Below, in pieces: positions 26,210 to 35,546 of a stretch of 64,000 bases of DNA. A program made the position numbers and the translations under genes. Source of the DNA: JABDIY01 sp963751955 (GTDB lineage: Bacteria > Actinomycetota > Acidimicrobiia > Acidimicrobiales > SZUA-35); NCBI GenBank assembly GCA_963751955.1, contig CAVVWM010000008.1, positions 1 through 64,000 of the forward strand, in the 5' to 3' direction. Numbering within the stretch: position 1 is the stretch's first letter; each line of letters begins with the position of its first letter. The notes under the pieces are model-generated. The model saw only the letters and a list, made by a program, of their open reading frames with translations, did not search any database and was not told the origin of the DNA.

Positions 26210-27202
26210 TCAGGTCAGAAGCGATTCCAACGCTGGGTTGGTGTGTCCGTAGCTGACAATTCTGACATCTAGATCCCCGTGCGTGCTGAGCCGAACAGCG
26301 CGCTCGATGGCGTTGATGATCCATTCGGTCGGGTTGCCGAATGCGCCGCCGCCGAGGAGGGTCAGGTACACCGTTGGCACACCGATGGCGTGCGAATTCA
26401 AGACTCCTGCCAGCAACGTTGCTTCGTATGCGGCTTCCAGTGAGAGCCGAGCCAACGGTTCCCACACTGCGACATCCGCCGACGAGTATGAAATCGGCAT
26501 GGCCGAGCAGTACGCCTGGGAAACAACGTGTCCAGCGTCGTCGAGTGTCACCTCGGAGTTCCAATGCACACCCGTGGCGAAGGCTGACCTCACCTGATCC
26601 TGTTCGTAGGTGTCCATAGCGTTCAAACGGCGATTGATCTCCTCCAGCTGTGCTGTTGAGGGGAGGGCATAGCCGTTACGCATCGGGATATCGACGCCCA
26701 GCTTGTCGGAAACGGCCGAAAGCAGGTTGAGCTGTCGAAAGGCGGTTTGGCCGATGCCCCGTCCGATCGGTATCAGGTAGTTACGAAACAGGATTCCTCC
26801 GCCACATGACATCGCACACGCAGGGCCTTGGGTCCGGTCGTGTTCGTACTGGGTGATCCCTGACTCGGGGGTGACCCCGGGGCCAACCATCTCCAGGGTG
26901 TTGAATTGTGACGCCACTTGGAACAACGCCTTCGCGTTGGCCGGATCCTTGTGGAGCGACTTCGCATCCGCAACCACCTCGCGCACGGTCGGGAAACCGC
27001 CCGTCCGATACAGATTGTCGGCGCGACTTCGCAGTTCACTCAGCGGGAGAATCTCGAAGCGGCCGTGCCGGATTCGCCGACCGTTCATACGGGAAGTGAT
27101 GTACTCGCCATCTACATGTAGGTGCTCGGCAACGTCGGGCACGGCTGACTCACGGAAGCCGAGGAGTTTCTCAAACCATGTGCTCACCTCCCCTTTGTAC
27201 AT
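26210..27202 (-). CDS. Conserved protein with macro-domain-like C-terminal motif
   Basis: A 330-residue soluble protein. N-terminal part: FEKLLGFRES and ITSRMNGRRIRHGRFEILPLSELR. Centre: ALFQVASQFNTLEMVGPGVTPESGI followed by YEHDRTQGPACAMSCGGGILFRNYL. C-terminal: VYLTLLGGGAFGNPTEWIINAIERA. The paired QVAS(Q)FN and GGGAFGN motifs recall macro-domain and PARG-like ADP-ribose-binding proteins, where the latter loop contacts the diphosphate; this is a motif-level inference. ATG 27202 starts the conserved region; there is no clean ribosome site. It is divergent from the MscS gene. Confidence 0.65.
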   Translation of the reverse strand: MYKGEVSTWFEKLLGFRESAVPDVAEHLHVDGEYITSRMNGRRIRHGRFEILPLSELRSRADNLYRTGGFPTVREVVADAKSLHKDPANAKALFQVASQFNTLEMVGPGVTPESGITQYEHDRTQGPACAMSCGGGILFRNYLIPIGRGIGQTAFRQLNLLSAVSDKLGVDIPMRNGYALPSTAQLEEINRRLNAMDTYEQDQVRSAFATGVHWNSEVTLDDAGHVVSQAYCSAMPISYSSADVAVWEPLARLSLEAAYEATLLAGVLNSHAIGVPTVYLTLLGGGAFGNPTEWIINAIERAVRLSTHGDLDVRIVSYGHTNPALESLLT

Positions 27203-27314
27203 GACCAGATGGGCCGCCGCCCGTTGGGCCAAGCAGGCGAGGCGTCGGTGGTGTGGCAACAGACACCGGTAGGCCGCGCCGGCAATTCGAGTGGTGGTCA
27301 TAGGCTGGCCGGCT

Positions 27315-28163
27315 GTGAACGTGTTGGGAGAGCTCGCTTCGTCGGCCGGTGCGCTGCAGGCCTTGGCCTTGATCGGCCTCGCAGTTGCAGTGCTCATCGG
27401 CAACTCATTCGTGCGGTTGATGCTGCGATTCCTCTTCCGGCGGGCGGTACGTCGCGCGGTCAGAGGCCAGGGCGGTTGGAGTCTGCGCCTGCCCCGCTCC
27501 CACGACGGCCCCAAAGCCGACAAGCGTCGAGTGCAACGAGCCGACGCTGCTGCACACATGCTGGCCCGCATGCTCAACCTTCTGATCGTGGCCATCGCCG
27601 CGGTCGTGGCCTCTCACGTGTTGTCCGTAGATCCGTTGGTACTGGTCTCCTCAGCCGGGTTCATTGGCGCAGGTCTGGCAATAGGTGGCCAAGCGGTGAT
27701 CAAGGACTGGCTGGTCGGGTTCTTGGTGTTGCTCGAAGACCGCTACGCCGTAGGCGACCACGTGATAATGCGCGTTTCGGGCCAGGAGTTCGAGGGCACC
27801 GTGGAGGCTCTGAACTCCGCCGGTGTTCGTCTTCGCCTCGACGACGGTGCCACCTGGCACACCGGGCACGGATCGGTCGAATCGGTAGTGAACCGATCCC
27901 AGGGGCTGATCACCAACCGGATCGAGGTCCCGTCATATGTGTGGTCCGAACTCGACCAGACAATGGTCGGTCCTCGTCTGAAGGCAGCCTCCCATGACCT
28001 GGGGCTCACCGACATCGTCCTCTTGGCCGACATCGAAGCCGAATCCACCCGTGAGGGAACGACCGAGTTGGCGTTCAAGTCCACTCGCAGGCTCTCGGAC
28101 AAGCAGCGTCAGCAGGTTGCCGACCAGGTCATGGGAAGTACGGCCGGATCTCATCTGTCCTAG
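27315..28163 (+). CDS. Small-conductance mechanosensitive channel (MscS family)
   Basis: A 282-residue membrane protein. Three helices: ALQALALIGLAVAVLIGNS, LNLLIVAIAAVVASHVL and the pore-lining SAGFIGAGLAIGGQAVIKDWLVGFLVLLEDRYAVGD, the TM3 and beta-domain signature of MscS. A short cytoplasmic alpha/beta domain follows. It releases solutes on hypo-osmotic shock. GTG 27315 is chosen because a TAGGCT box (27301-27306) lies eight bases upstream; the open frame from 27291 starts before that box. Confidence 0.88.
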   Translation: MNVLGELASSAGALQALALIGLAVAVLIGNSFVRLMLRFLFRRAVRRAVRGQGGWSLRLPRSHDGPKADKRRVQRADAAAHMLARMLNLLIVAIAAVVASHVLSVDPLVLVSSAGFIGAGLAIGGQAVIKDWLVGFLVLLEDRYAVGDHVIMRVSGQEFEGTVEALNSAGVRLRLDDGATWHTGHGSVESVVNRSQGLITNRIEVPSYVWSELDQTMVGPRLKAASHDLGLTDIVLLADIEAESTREGTTELAFKSTRRLSDKQRQQVADQVMGSTAGSHLS

Positions 28164-28260
28164 CGTTCGAGGGTCAGATTGACCGTTTCGCCGCCGGCGG
28201 CGCGGAGCTTCCCGGCAGCCAGTGCAGCGTTGGACGGGGATCAAGGTGATACCGAGCACG
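28160..28260 (-). pseudogene. Possible C-terminal remnant of a DUF1905-like gene
   Basis: The minus strand reads ALAAGKLRAAGGETVNLTLER then stop, overlapping the mscS stop; upstream, in another frame, it reads VLGITLIPVQR. The ending resembles the close of DUF1905-type small beta-barrel proteins (GDTVEVTLE). Only about 35 codons remain, so this is at best a relic. Confidence 0.25.
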
Positions 28261-28322
28261 GCGTGAAAACCGGCCCCTCGAGTCAGCCTCCCGCTTCGAA
28301 GATGTTCTGACAGCGTTCGAGT

Positions 28323-29174
28323 TCAGTCGCCAACAAACGCTGCCTGGAAGTAGTCGGCGATATCCCGGAACGTAACGACGCCAATACCGCGTCCTGTTTC
28401 GTTCACCACGATGAGGTAGCGGTGTCGCTTCCGAGCCATCTCATGAAGCCCGTCGGCGATGCTGGTGGAAGGGAGTGCTGTTGCCATGTCGGTCGTCGTC
28501 ATCCAATCACCGACGACCTCGTCGTTGAGGTCCTCCACTCGACAAGCGACTTTTCGGAAAACGTCGTGTTGGGTGAACTCGCCGATCAGAACACCTCGGC
28601 CATCCACAATCGAGATCAGTCCCCGGTCCGAGACGATCATTGATTCGACCACGTCGTACAGCGAGGCGTCTACTTCGACCTCCATCGGAATCCGGCTCGG
28701 CATGCCATAGAAGTCGACGTACAGCAACGCATGCTCGGCGCTGAACTCGTTGGTCTCCTCGTGTTCGGATTTCAGATAGTCCGAGGCCAACGTGATCAGG
28801 TCGTAGTGGGTGAGGTTGGCGTAGGCTCCTCCACCGAGCTTCACGGGGAGGTTCCGAAAATACCGCTCGGTCATGATGCGGAGGCCGTCCAAGGCCGAAC
28901 GATCCCCGTTCACCACCGAGGGGTTTGCGGTCATGAAGTTCTCAACCGGCTGATCCCATTGATCTGGAGATCGGACAACCCGGTGGGTGACGTCGTGTTC
29001 GGTGAAGATCCCGATGATCTCGGATCCCGACATCACGAACGCACAGCTTGTGGCGGCCTCGGCCATCGCAAGCACTGCGTCTCGGCTTGAACTTCCTTCA
29101 AGTACTGCGACCTGAGTTGACAGCGGCATTTCGGACAACGAAGTCTTCTCGAAGTGGTTCACGATCCCGGACAT
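28323..29174 (-). CDS. Four-CBS-domain protein
   Basis: A 283-residue cytosolic protein made of two CBS pairs. Pair 1 (about 20-140): SSRDAVLAMAEAATSCAFVM, IIGIFTEHDVTHRVV, ALDGLRIMTERYFRNLPV. Pair 2 (about 160-283): LYDVVESMIVSDRGLISIVD, LIGEFTQHDVFRKV, GLHEMARKRHRYLIVVNETGRGIGVVTFRDI. CBS pairs bind adenine nucleotides and act as energy or second-messenger sensors; no catalytic domain is attached. A TAGTTT box (29181-29186, minus) is six bases before the ATG, giving a probable leaderless message. Confidence 0.88.
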   Translation of the reverse strand: MSGIVNHFEKTSLSEMPLSTQVAVLEGSSSRDAVLAMAEAATSCAFVMSGSEIIGIFTEHDVTHRVVRSPDQWDQPVENFMTANPSVVNGDRSALDGLRIMTERYFRNLPVKLGGGAYANLTHYDLITLASDYLKSEHEETNEFSAEHALLYVDFYGMPSRIPMEVEVDASLYDVVESMIVSDRGLISIVDGRGVLIGEFTQHDVFRKVACRVEDLNDEVVGDWMTTTDMATALPSTSIADGLHEMARKRHRYLIVVNETGRGIGVVTFRDIADYFQAAFVGD

Positions 29175-29258
29175 GGAACCAAACTATGCGCGATCGGGAC
29201 CGCCGTCTCCTCGACTGTCCGGTACGTCAGCTTCGGCGACTGATGGTGCGGAGAGATC

Positions 29259-30210
29259 TCACGGGTTACGACCGAAGCGATCATGGGGGGTTTCGAGATC
29301 GACGCCGGCTTGGCGAGCCGCAGCAACAATGTCGTCGACCGGCAGATCAAACGGTCCAGGGGTGGTGTCAATACCGAGGCGATCATCGAGTGAATCGATT
29401 CGCCAGCCGCCTGGGTCAGCGGTGCTGAGTTCTTCCCATTTCAGGGGCACCGCCACCGGAGCCCCCGGTCTGGGTCGTAACGAGAACGGCGCCACCACCG
29501 TCGCAGTCGGACCGTTCCGAAGCCAGTCGACAAACACTCTGCCCTTTCGGTCCTTCTTGAGAAACTCGGTGGTAAGCGAGTTCGGATGTTCGGTTACCGC
29601 CAGTCCGGCGATGGCTCGTGAGACCAAGGAAACCCTGGCGAAGTCATGCCCAGACACCAGCGACACCCACACGTGAAATCCCTTCGAACCGGTGGCCAGC
29701 GGGAAACCATCGACATCGAACCGATTCAGAACCGATCGGATCGCGCTCGTTGCTGCTCGAACAGCTGCCACGTCACCATCCTCGGGGTCGAGGTCGATGA
29801 TCATCCAGTCGGGCTGCGACGGCAGCGACGCCGACGAAGTCCACATGTGGAACGAAATCGTGTTCTGATTGGCGAGGAACGCCAGGTCAGAGGCCTGTTC
29901 GACAACGGCGTAGGTAGTGATCCCACCTCCTCGCTTGGGGACCTCCAATCGACGGATAGAGGCAGGGAAGTGGTCCGAAGGCATTCTTTTGCATGAAGCC
30001 CTTGGCCTTTATCCCTCGAGGGAAACGCTCGAGCGTGAGAGGCCGCCCGCCGACGAACTCGAGCATCGGATCCCCAACCCGCTCGAAGTGAGCGACAACG
30101 GCGGCTTTGGTGATCCCGTCATCGGGATACAGCAGCTTGTCCGGACTCGACACCTTCATCGGCCCACCGAGGGTTTGGGTAGTGGGACGAACAAGGTGGT
30201 CGACCGCCAC
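29259..30210 (-). pseudogene. LigD-type polymerase/primase domain protein, one frameshift
   Basis: Two overlapping frames form one LigD PolDom-like protein of about 315 residues. The first (from GTG 30210) has KVSSPDKLLYPDDGITKAAVV, RPLTLERFPRGIKAKGFMQKN; the second, from about 29980, continues DHFPASIRRLEV, the metal-binding pair in WMIIDLDPEDGD, ATGSKGFHVWVSL and DWLRNGPTATVVAPFSLRPRPGAPVAVPLKWEEL. One extra base near 29980 separates them. Stand-alone PolDoms serve in actinobacterial non-homologous end joining or gap filling with NTPs. No Ku or ligase gene lies in the window. Confidence 0.82.
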
Positions 30211-30290
30211 TCAACGACTGAATCCAAACCCTGCATCGGTCTGAGAGTAGTGTGGCTTTGAGAAGGCTGGGTCGAGTGGAGGGGTACGCC

Positions 30291-30938
30291 GTGAAGGTTT
30301 CCGAGGACTTCGTGTGTGAGCACGGCATGCCCCAACCGTGGGCCACATGCACCGACTGCATGTTGCTGCCATATTCCAAGCAGCCGCAGCCGCCTAGCCC
30401 TGAACCCGCTCCACCCAAGCCCGTCAAGCGAGCAACGAGGAAGAAGGCAACGGCATCCAAGCGCGCTTCGGGCTCGATCAAAGCGACGAGGTCCGCCGTA
30501 CGTCTATCAAATCGCCTGCCCAAGACCGACACCGATTCGATTCCCGAGCTGTCAGGTGATAAGGATCTCGCCTACGAAATCCCCGACAGCAATCTGCGCT
30601 ACCACGTGCAAGGCAGCGATAGTGGCTGGCTTTCAATCTCGACAATGCCAAAAGAACTTCGCGACGGCGGCTGGGTTTATCTACAGACGGGTCAAAAGTT
30701 GGTCGCTCGCTGCCGAGTGAGCGGAATAGGTTTTCGGAAGCAGCGTTGGTCTCATGAGAAGCCCGACGACACCTCCGATGCGGGTCCGGGCGGCACGTTG
30801 GAACTGTTCGGCGACGGCTGGGAGACCGTTTCCATCGATCTGGGTCCCGAGGGTGAGCAAGAGGTCCGCGGCTATCGGTACCTCATCACCGATCCCGATG
30901 GCTCAGTTCGTCCCGCCTCGGTCGAAGCCGAGAGCTAG
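30291..30938 (+). CDS. Hypothetical protein with N-terminal Cys/His cluster
   Basis: Unrecognised 215-residue protein. Residues 5-25 carry CEHGMPQPWATCTDC, a spacing that could bind zinc. A Pro/Lys-rich low-complexity linker follows (PPKPVKRATRKKATASKR), then a beta-rich C-terminal domain (LRYHVQGSDSGWLSISTMP, TLELFGDGWETVSIDL, GYRYLITDPDGSV). The start GTG 30291 has a GGAGGGG ribosome site six bases upstream; GTG 30252 is in frame but lacks one. It is divergent from the polymerase-domain gene. Confidence 0.65.
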   Translation: MKVSEDFVCEHGMPQPWATCTDCMLLPYSKQPQPPSPEPAPPKPVKRATRKKATASKRASGSIKATRSAVRLSNRLPKTDTDSIPELSGDKDLAYEIPDSNLRYHVQGSDSGWLSISTMPKELRDGGWVYLQTGQKLVARCRVSGIGFRKQRWSHEKPDDTSDAGPGGTLELFGDGWETVSIDLGPEGEQEVRGYRYLITDPDGSVRPASVEAES

Positions 30939-31021
30939 AACAGCACGGCCCTGCCACCTTCGCGTCCAGCCGAGGTTGTAGTTTCGTTGGGCACCAAGGC
31001 TTGTCGATCAAGGAGCGTCCC

Positions 31022-31801
31022 ATGAGGAACCCAGGCATCATCGCGACGATCTCGATTGTTTTTGTCTTGGCCTCGGGTTGCGGTGGCAGCGACGGTAGCG
31101 CTGCGTCGACGACCTCTTCTCCAGCGTCGACCGAAACGACAGACACCACCCAGGCATCAACGTCAACAACCACGACAACCCAAGCCTCGACGTCATCAAC
31201 AACCGAGGAGCCAACAACCACGACCACCGAGCCGGTGACGCTCGAGCAACCGGCGATCTGGCCGGCCCCCGGCGTTGTTTTCAACTCTCCCGAGGATGCC
31301 GCAGCCGATTTCATGTCCGAGGTGTTTGATGTACCTCCTGCGCTCGGAGACTTCCAACAGGGTGACAGCAGAAGCGGTGAGATCGAGGTTCTCTCCCTGC
31401 CCGAGGGCGGCGGGGGAGCAGGTGTTGTCCGCAGTGTGCTACTCATGCGCCAGCTCGGGCCCGAAGATGGGTGGTTCGTGCTGGGTGCGGTGAGCGCAGC
31501 GAACACCATCACCTCGCCGGGGTCGATGGCCGAAGTGGCGGCCGGTCCGGTGGAGGTGTCGGGTGAGGGCAGAGGTTTCGAGGGAACGCTGGTGGTCGAG
31601 GCGCTGGTGGCCGGCGAATCTGAACTCTTCGACCAGCAGGTCACGATCGGTGGTTCGTTTGAAACGACCGAGCCGTTCTCGGTGACTGTCGATTTCTCCG
31701 GCGTCGACAGCGGTACGACTATGATCCTCCTGGTCCGAGGGGGTGTCGGGCTCGAAACCGACCCGGGCGAGTTCAGCGCCATCCCCGTGGTGATCGGCTG
31801 A
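31022..31801 (+). CDS. Lipoprotein with Gmad2-like immunoglobulin-type domain
   Basis: A 259-residue lipoprotein: signal peptide with lipobox LASGC, a Thr/Ser-only linker (about 25-75), a small domain with SPEDAAADFMSEVF, and a C-terminal beta-sandwich starting SPGSMAEVAAGPVEVSGEGRGFEGTL that matches the bacterial spore-germination-associated Gmad2 fold. It probably sits on the outer face of the membrane as a ligand-binding or adhesive module. ATG has AAGGAG upstream. Confidence 0.8.
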   Translation: MRNPGIIATISIVFVLASGCGGSDGSAASTTSSPASTETTDTTQASTSTTTTTQASTSSTTEEPTTTTTEPVTLEQPAIWPAPGVVFNSPEDAAADFMSEVFDVPPALGDFQQGDSRSGEIEVLSLPEGGGGAGVVRSVLLMRQLGPEDGWFVLGAVSAANTITSPGSMAEVAAGPVEVSGEGRGFEGTLVVEALVAGESELFDQQVTIGGSFETTEPFSVTVDFSGVDSGTTMILLVRGGVGLETDPGEFSAIPVVIG

Positions 31802-31927
31802 GAACGTCGTTACTGTTTTTGATCGTCGCAGGCGTTCGGGCAAACCCGTGATCTAGTGTTCGATCCTTCATCGGGCGTGGTGGGTGCCTAGCATCGTGGA
31901 GGGAGGGCAACCCCAGGTTGTGGCGCG

Positions 31928-33037
31928 ATGACCAGTCTCACGTTCGAACATGTGTCGAAGACGTTCGGCGAGATCAACGCACTTGTCGGGTTCAACCTTG
32001 AAATCCAGAGCGGCGAGTTCTTCGCTCTGGTCGGTTCGTCGGGCTGCGGCAAGAGCACCGCGATGCGAATCGCCGGCGGCTTGGAGACCCCCACCCACGG
32101 CGATGTCCGAGCCGGCGGGAGGTTGATCACACACGTGCTGCCCAGTGACCGAGGCTTCGGGATGGTCACCCAACAAAACGCATTGATGAGCAATCGAACG
32201 GCCGCGGGCAACATCTCGCTGCCGCTCGAGGCTCGACGGGTCCATCGGGATGTCATCTCCGAGCGGGTGTCCGCCGAAGCCCATAAATTCGGTGTCGGAC
32301 ACCTGCTCGATCGCCGCCGAAGACAACTCTCCGGAGGTGAGACCCAGGCGGTTCAACTGGCCCGGGCGCTAGTGGCTCGACCGCGGGTGCTATTGCTCGA
32401 TGAACCACTGGCCAGGATCGACAACGATCTTCGGCTCCTACTTCGCAACGATCTCATCCGCATCCAGTCGGAGTACGGGGTTACGACCCTGCTCATCACC
32501 GCCGATCAAGAGGATGCGATGGTTCTCGCAGATCGGGTCGCCGTACTCCACGACGGCCACCTTCAACAGGTGGGCGCTCCGATGGACCTCTACCGGCAGC
32601 CGGTCAACACTGTGGTAGCCGGCTTCTTCGGAGAACCGTCCATGAATCTGCTCGATGTGAGAGTAGAAAGCGACGGCGGCCTTCGTCGCTACGTGATCGG
32701 CGGACACCGCATTCCAGCACATCACGGTCCTGCTGAGCGCTTGGTGGGCGGACGCGCTCTGGTCGGCATACGTCCGGAGGATCTGCGATTGGAGAGCAGC
32801 GAGGCCAACCGAGCCCTCCAGGCGGTGGTCGAGCGGATCGAGAATCGCGGGCCAATTTCTGTTGTCCATTTGAAGGCCGACGCCGTGCGCTACTCAGGAG
32901 AGCCGGGAGTCAGCCTGGTTGCATCTTGCCGAGGAATGGGTCCCCGAATTGGCGACCGGGTGGGCGTAGTAATAGATCCCGCCCGGCTGCACCTGTTCGA
33001 TCCCATTACCGGTGCCGCCTTACTTCATCCGATCTAG
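31928..33037 (+). CDS. Orphan CUT1-type sugar ABC ATPase (MsmK/UgpC-like)
   Basis: A 369-residue ATPase: Walker A GSSGCGKST, Q-loop VTQQNAL, signature LSGGE, Walker B VLLLDEPLARID, switch His replaced in LLITADQEDAM (the usual THD reads TAD), then a TOBE/OB regulatory domain (about 240-369) with VGIRPEDLRL. No permease or binding-protein gene adjoins it. Actinobacteria often use one shared ATPase for several sugar importers, and the glucan importer in this window lacks its own, so they are candidate partners. No LacI-type palindrome is seen upstream. The missing switch His and the poorly conserved A-loop make it a divergent member. Confidence 0.85.
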   Translation: MTSLTFEHVSKTFGEINALVGFNLEIQSGEFFALVGSSGCGKSTAMRIAGGLETPTHGDVRAGGRLITHVLPSDRGFGMVTQQNALMSNRTAAGNISLPLEARRVHRDVISERVSAEAHKFGVGHLLDRRRRQLSGGETQAVQLARALVARPRVLLLDEPLARIDNDLRLLLRNDLIRIQSEYGVTTLLITADQEDAMVLADRVAVLHDGHLQQVGAPMDLYRQPVNTVVAGFFGEPSMNLLDVRVESDGGLRRYVIGGHRIPAHHGPAERLVGGRALVGIRPEDLRLESSEANRALQAVVERIENRGPISVVHLKADAVRYSGEPGVSLVASCRGMGPRIGDRVGVVIDPARLHLFDPITGAALLHPI

Positions 33038-33148
33038 GAGGCTTCGGGCGTCCGGCTCAGGACTTGTTGGCGTCAGGTCTGCGATTGTTGCCTCAGCATT
33101 CCGGTCTGTACTGTGTGCCCAAAGCCCCAGTCGAACACAGGAGAAACC

Positions 33149-34621
33149 GTGGCGTACGTATTGGAGCCGACGGAATCGGTTTCCCGCGAAATGAAGAACG
33201 TCGTCTCTGAACGGCTTACCGAGGCGATCTCGTCCCTCGAAGACCTCGAGGGGGCCGACGCGGACAGCATCGAACGCGCCGTGCACGACGTTCGGAAACG
33301 ATGCAAAGAAGTCCGCGCTGCCGCCCGGCTCGTGCGCGCTTCGATCGGTGAAGAGTTTGGTCCGTTCAATGACATGGTTCGGGAGGCAGCAAACGTGTTG
33401 AGTCCGATCCGGGATGCCCACGCCGTGCTGGCAACCTTCGATGATCTTCGCGCCGCTCGTCCCGGGAGCAACGATTCCGATCTCGCCCGGGTTCGAGCAG
33501 GTCAAGCCGACGCTGCCGCTGAGGCGACCCGCTCGGTTCATGGTGGGGACCCCCGGATCGCCAAGGCGCACACTCTCCTTGTCGAAGCCCGCGAGCGGGT
33601 GGAAAGGTGGAAGATCGGCGAGGGGTTCGCTTCGTTGGCGGCGGGCATCGAGCGGACCTATCAGCGAGGGCGACGGGACTTTCGCCGGGCCGAGTCCGAA
33701 CCAACCGACTCTCGTCTCCACGAATGGCGCAAGAGTCTCAAAACCCTCTGGTACCAAGTCAGGCTGATCGAGCGAGCGGCACCGAGCGTGCTGGCACCTC
33801 TGGTCGCCACCCTCGATGACATCGCCGACGCGCTCGGCGACGACCACGACCTAGCGGTGCTGATCGAACGACTCTCGGCTACGCCGGAACGGTTCGGCGG
33901 CAAACGCAACGTGAAACGGGCAACTCGAATGGCCCGGCGCCAACAGGCCGAGTTGCGTCAGCGAGCGTTTCGACTGGGAGCGACCGTTTATGCCGAATCT
34001 CCGCCAGCGTTCACGAAACGAATGAGGACCTACTGGAATCTCACCCGGCGAGGTGGACCCGAGCTGCTCACCGGTGGTATCGCCGAACTGGCTGCCGATG
34101 AACTTGAATCAGATCTGAGCGCCAGCAACCGGGGCTCGACGTTGGAACGTGAGCGCAAATTCCTCATCGCCCAGATGCCCGATCTGCCCGAGGAAGGCAC
34201 CACGCTGCGCCAGGGCTACCTGGCGATCGACGGAAGCGTTTCGGTACGGGTGCGGGACGCTGGGCGTGAGGGTTGCACACTCACCATGAAGGCCGGCCGT
34301 GGGTCGCTTCGAACAGAACTGGAGTTCGGGCTCGACGCCGAACAGTTCGCTGTTGCCTGGGTACACACAAGAGAACGGTGTATCAACAAGACCCGGTATC
34401 GGCTCCCGCTCGGAGCCCATACCGTTGAACTCGACGTCTTTCATGAGAACCTCAACGGACTTGTTCTGGCCGAGGTGGAGTTCGATGACGACGAAACGAT
34501 GGCTGCGTTCGCGCCGCCTGAGTGGTTCGGTCCTGAAGTCACCGACGACGTGAGCTACACCAACGCGTCACTCGCCGTCAACGCACCCAGTGGGCGGCCC
34601 ACTCCGCAGCCGGCGGTCTAG
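33149..34621 (+). CDS. CHAD-CYTH protein (polyphosphate-related)
   Basis: A 490-residue protein with a CHAD domain first (about 1-290; two four-helix halves rich in Arg/His: AVHDVRKRCKEVRAAARLVR, RLHEWRKSLKTLWYQVRLIE, GDDHDLAVL) and a CYTH domain last (about 325-480; ERERKFLI is the ExExK motif, VSVRVRDAG, LTMKAG, KTRYRLPL, VELDVFHENLNGLVLAEVEF). CHAD binds inorganic polyphosphate; CYTH hydrolyses triphosphates or makes cAMP. Most fusions carry CYTH first, so the order is reversed here. GTG 33149 has an ACAGGAG ribosome site. Confidence 0.88.
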   Translation: MAYVLEPTESVSREMKNVVSERLTEAISSLEDLEGADADSIERAVHDVRKRCKEVRAAARLVRASIGEEFGPFNDMVREAANVLSPIRDAHAVLATFDDLRAARPGSNDSDLARVRAGQADAAAEATRSVHGGDPRIAKAHTLLVEARERVERWKIGEGFASLAAGIERTYQRGRRDFRRAESEPTDSRLHEWRKSLKTLWYQVRLIERAAPSVLAPLVATLDDIADALGDDHDLAVLIERLSATPERFGGKRNVKRATRMARRQQAELRQRAFRLGATVYAESPPAFTKRMRTYWNLTRRGGPELLTGGIAELAADELESDLSASNRGSTLERERKFLIAQMPDLPEEGTTLRQGYLAIDGSVSVRVRDAGREGCTLTMKAGRGSLRTELEFGLDAEQFAVAWVHTRERCINKTRYRLPLGAHTVELDVFHENLNGLVLAEVEFDDDETMAAFAPPEWFGPEVTDDVSYTNASLAVNAPSGRPTPQPAV

Positions 34622-34691
34622 CCTCGTAACGGGGTCTACCTCTGACCGTTGGCGCTGCACCTCGGGTCTGACCTCGCTAGCCTGAAACGCC

Positions 34692-35336
34692 ATGGATACC
34701 GACGCCGCCCGGGCCAGAATGATCGAGCAACACATCGCTGGACGGGGCATCACCGACGAGCGGGTACTGGCGGCGATGAAATCGGTGCGGCGCGAGCGCT
34801 TCATTCCAAAGGACATGGTGCAGTTCGGCTACGAAGACCATCCGCTGCCGATTGGATTGGGCCAGACCATCAGCCAGCCATTCATCGTGGCGCTCATGGC
34901 CGAGGCCGCGGAGATCACGCCAACCGACAAGGTCCTCGAAGTCGGCACGGGTTCGGGTTACGGGGCCGCAGTGTTGGCACAGTTGGCAGAGGAAGTCTGG
35001 ACGATCGAGCGGCTGGAAGATCTTGCCGAGACTGCCCGTCACCAGCTCACGGCCGAGGGGATAGCCAACGTCCATGTGCTCGAAGGTGACGGAACACTGG
35101 GGTGGCCCGACGAGGCGCCCTATGACGCAATCATCGTCACCGCAGGCGCCCCGGCGGTCCCGACTGCCCTCAGCGAACAGCTCGCCGCCGGCGGACGCTT
35201 GATCCTCCCGAGCGGACCCAAACGGCAGGGGCAGACCCTTGTTCGTGTTCGGCGGCGTTCCGACAACAGCGGCTTCGACACCGAAGACCTCGGCCTGGTG
35301 AGGTTCGTGCCTCTGATCGGAGAACAGGGCTGGTAG
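34692..35336 (+). CDS. pcm: Protein-L-isoaspartate O-methyltransferase
   Basis: A 214-residue SAM-dependent repair enzyme: GYEDHPLPIGLGQTISQPFIVALM (substrate loop with the family QTISQP), VLEVGTGSGYGAAVLAQLA (SAM motif I), IERLEDLAETAR, and PYDAIIVTAGAP. It methylates isoaspartyl residues in damaged proteins. A TAGCCT box (34678-34683) lies eight bases before the ATG, so translation is probably leaderless. Members usually run to about 210 residues, as here. Confidence 0.95.
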   Translation: MDTDAARARMIEQHIAGRGITDERVLAAMKSVRRERFIPKDMVQFGYEDHPLPIGLGQTISQPFIVALMAEAAEITPTDKVLEVGTGSGYGAAVLAQLAEEVWTIERLEDLAETARHQLTAEGIANVHVLEGDGTLGWPDEAPYDAIIVTAGAPAVPTALSEQLAAGGRLILPSGPKRQGQTLVRVRRRSDNSGFDTEDLGLVRFVPLIGEQGW

Positions 35337-35546
35337 CGGGGCGGGGCGTTGCGCTAGGTTCCCAACCCTGCCGGTACTCGACAATCGATGGCGCAATCCC
35401 GAGCTCTGACCAGCTCGTTCAGCCGAGGGCGTATTCTCAGCAGAGGTGAAGAACAGCCGCCGACTCCTCCCGATCAGCGCTGAACGCGTCGGTCACGGCG
35501 GCCCAGGGTGTGCACTTGGGCCGACAACCGCCTAGCCTCGGCTTCG

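Noticed and set aside
31022..31250. Apparent simple-sequence repeat (ACN-rich)
   Set aside because: It encodes the Thr/Ser linker of a lipoprotein, as also seen in the GH16 protein.
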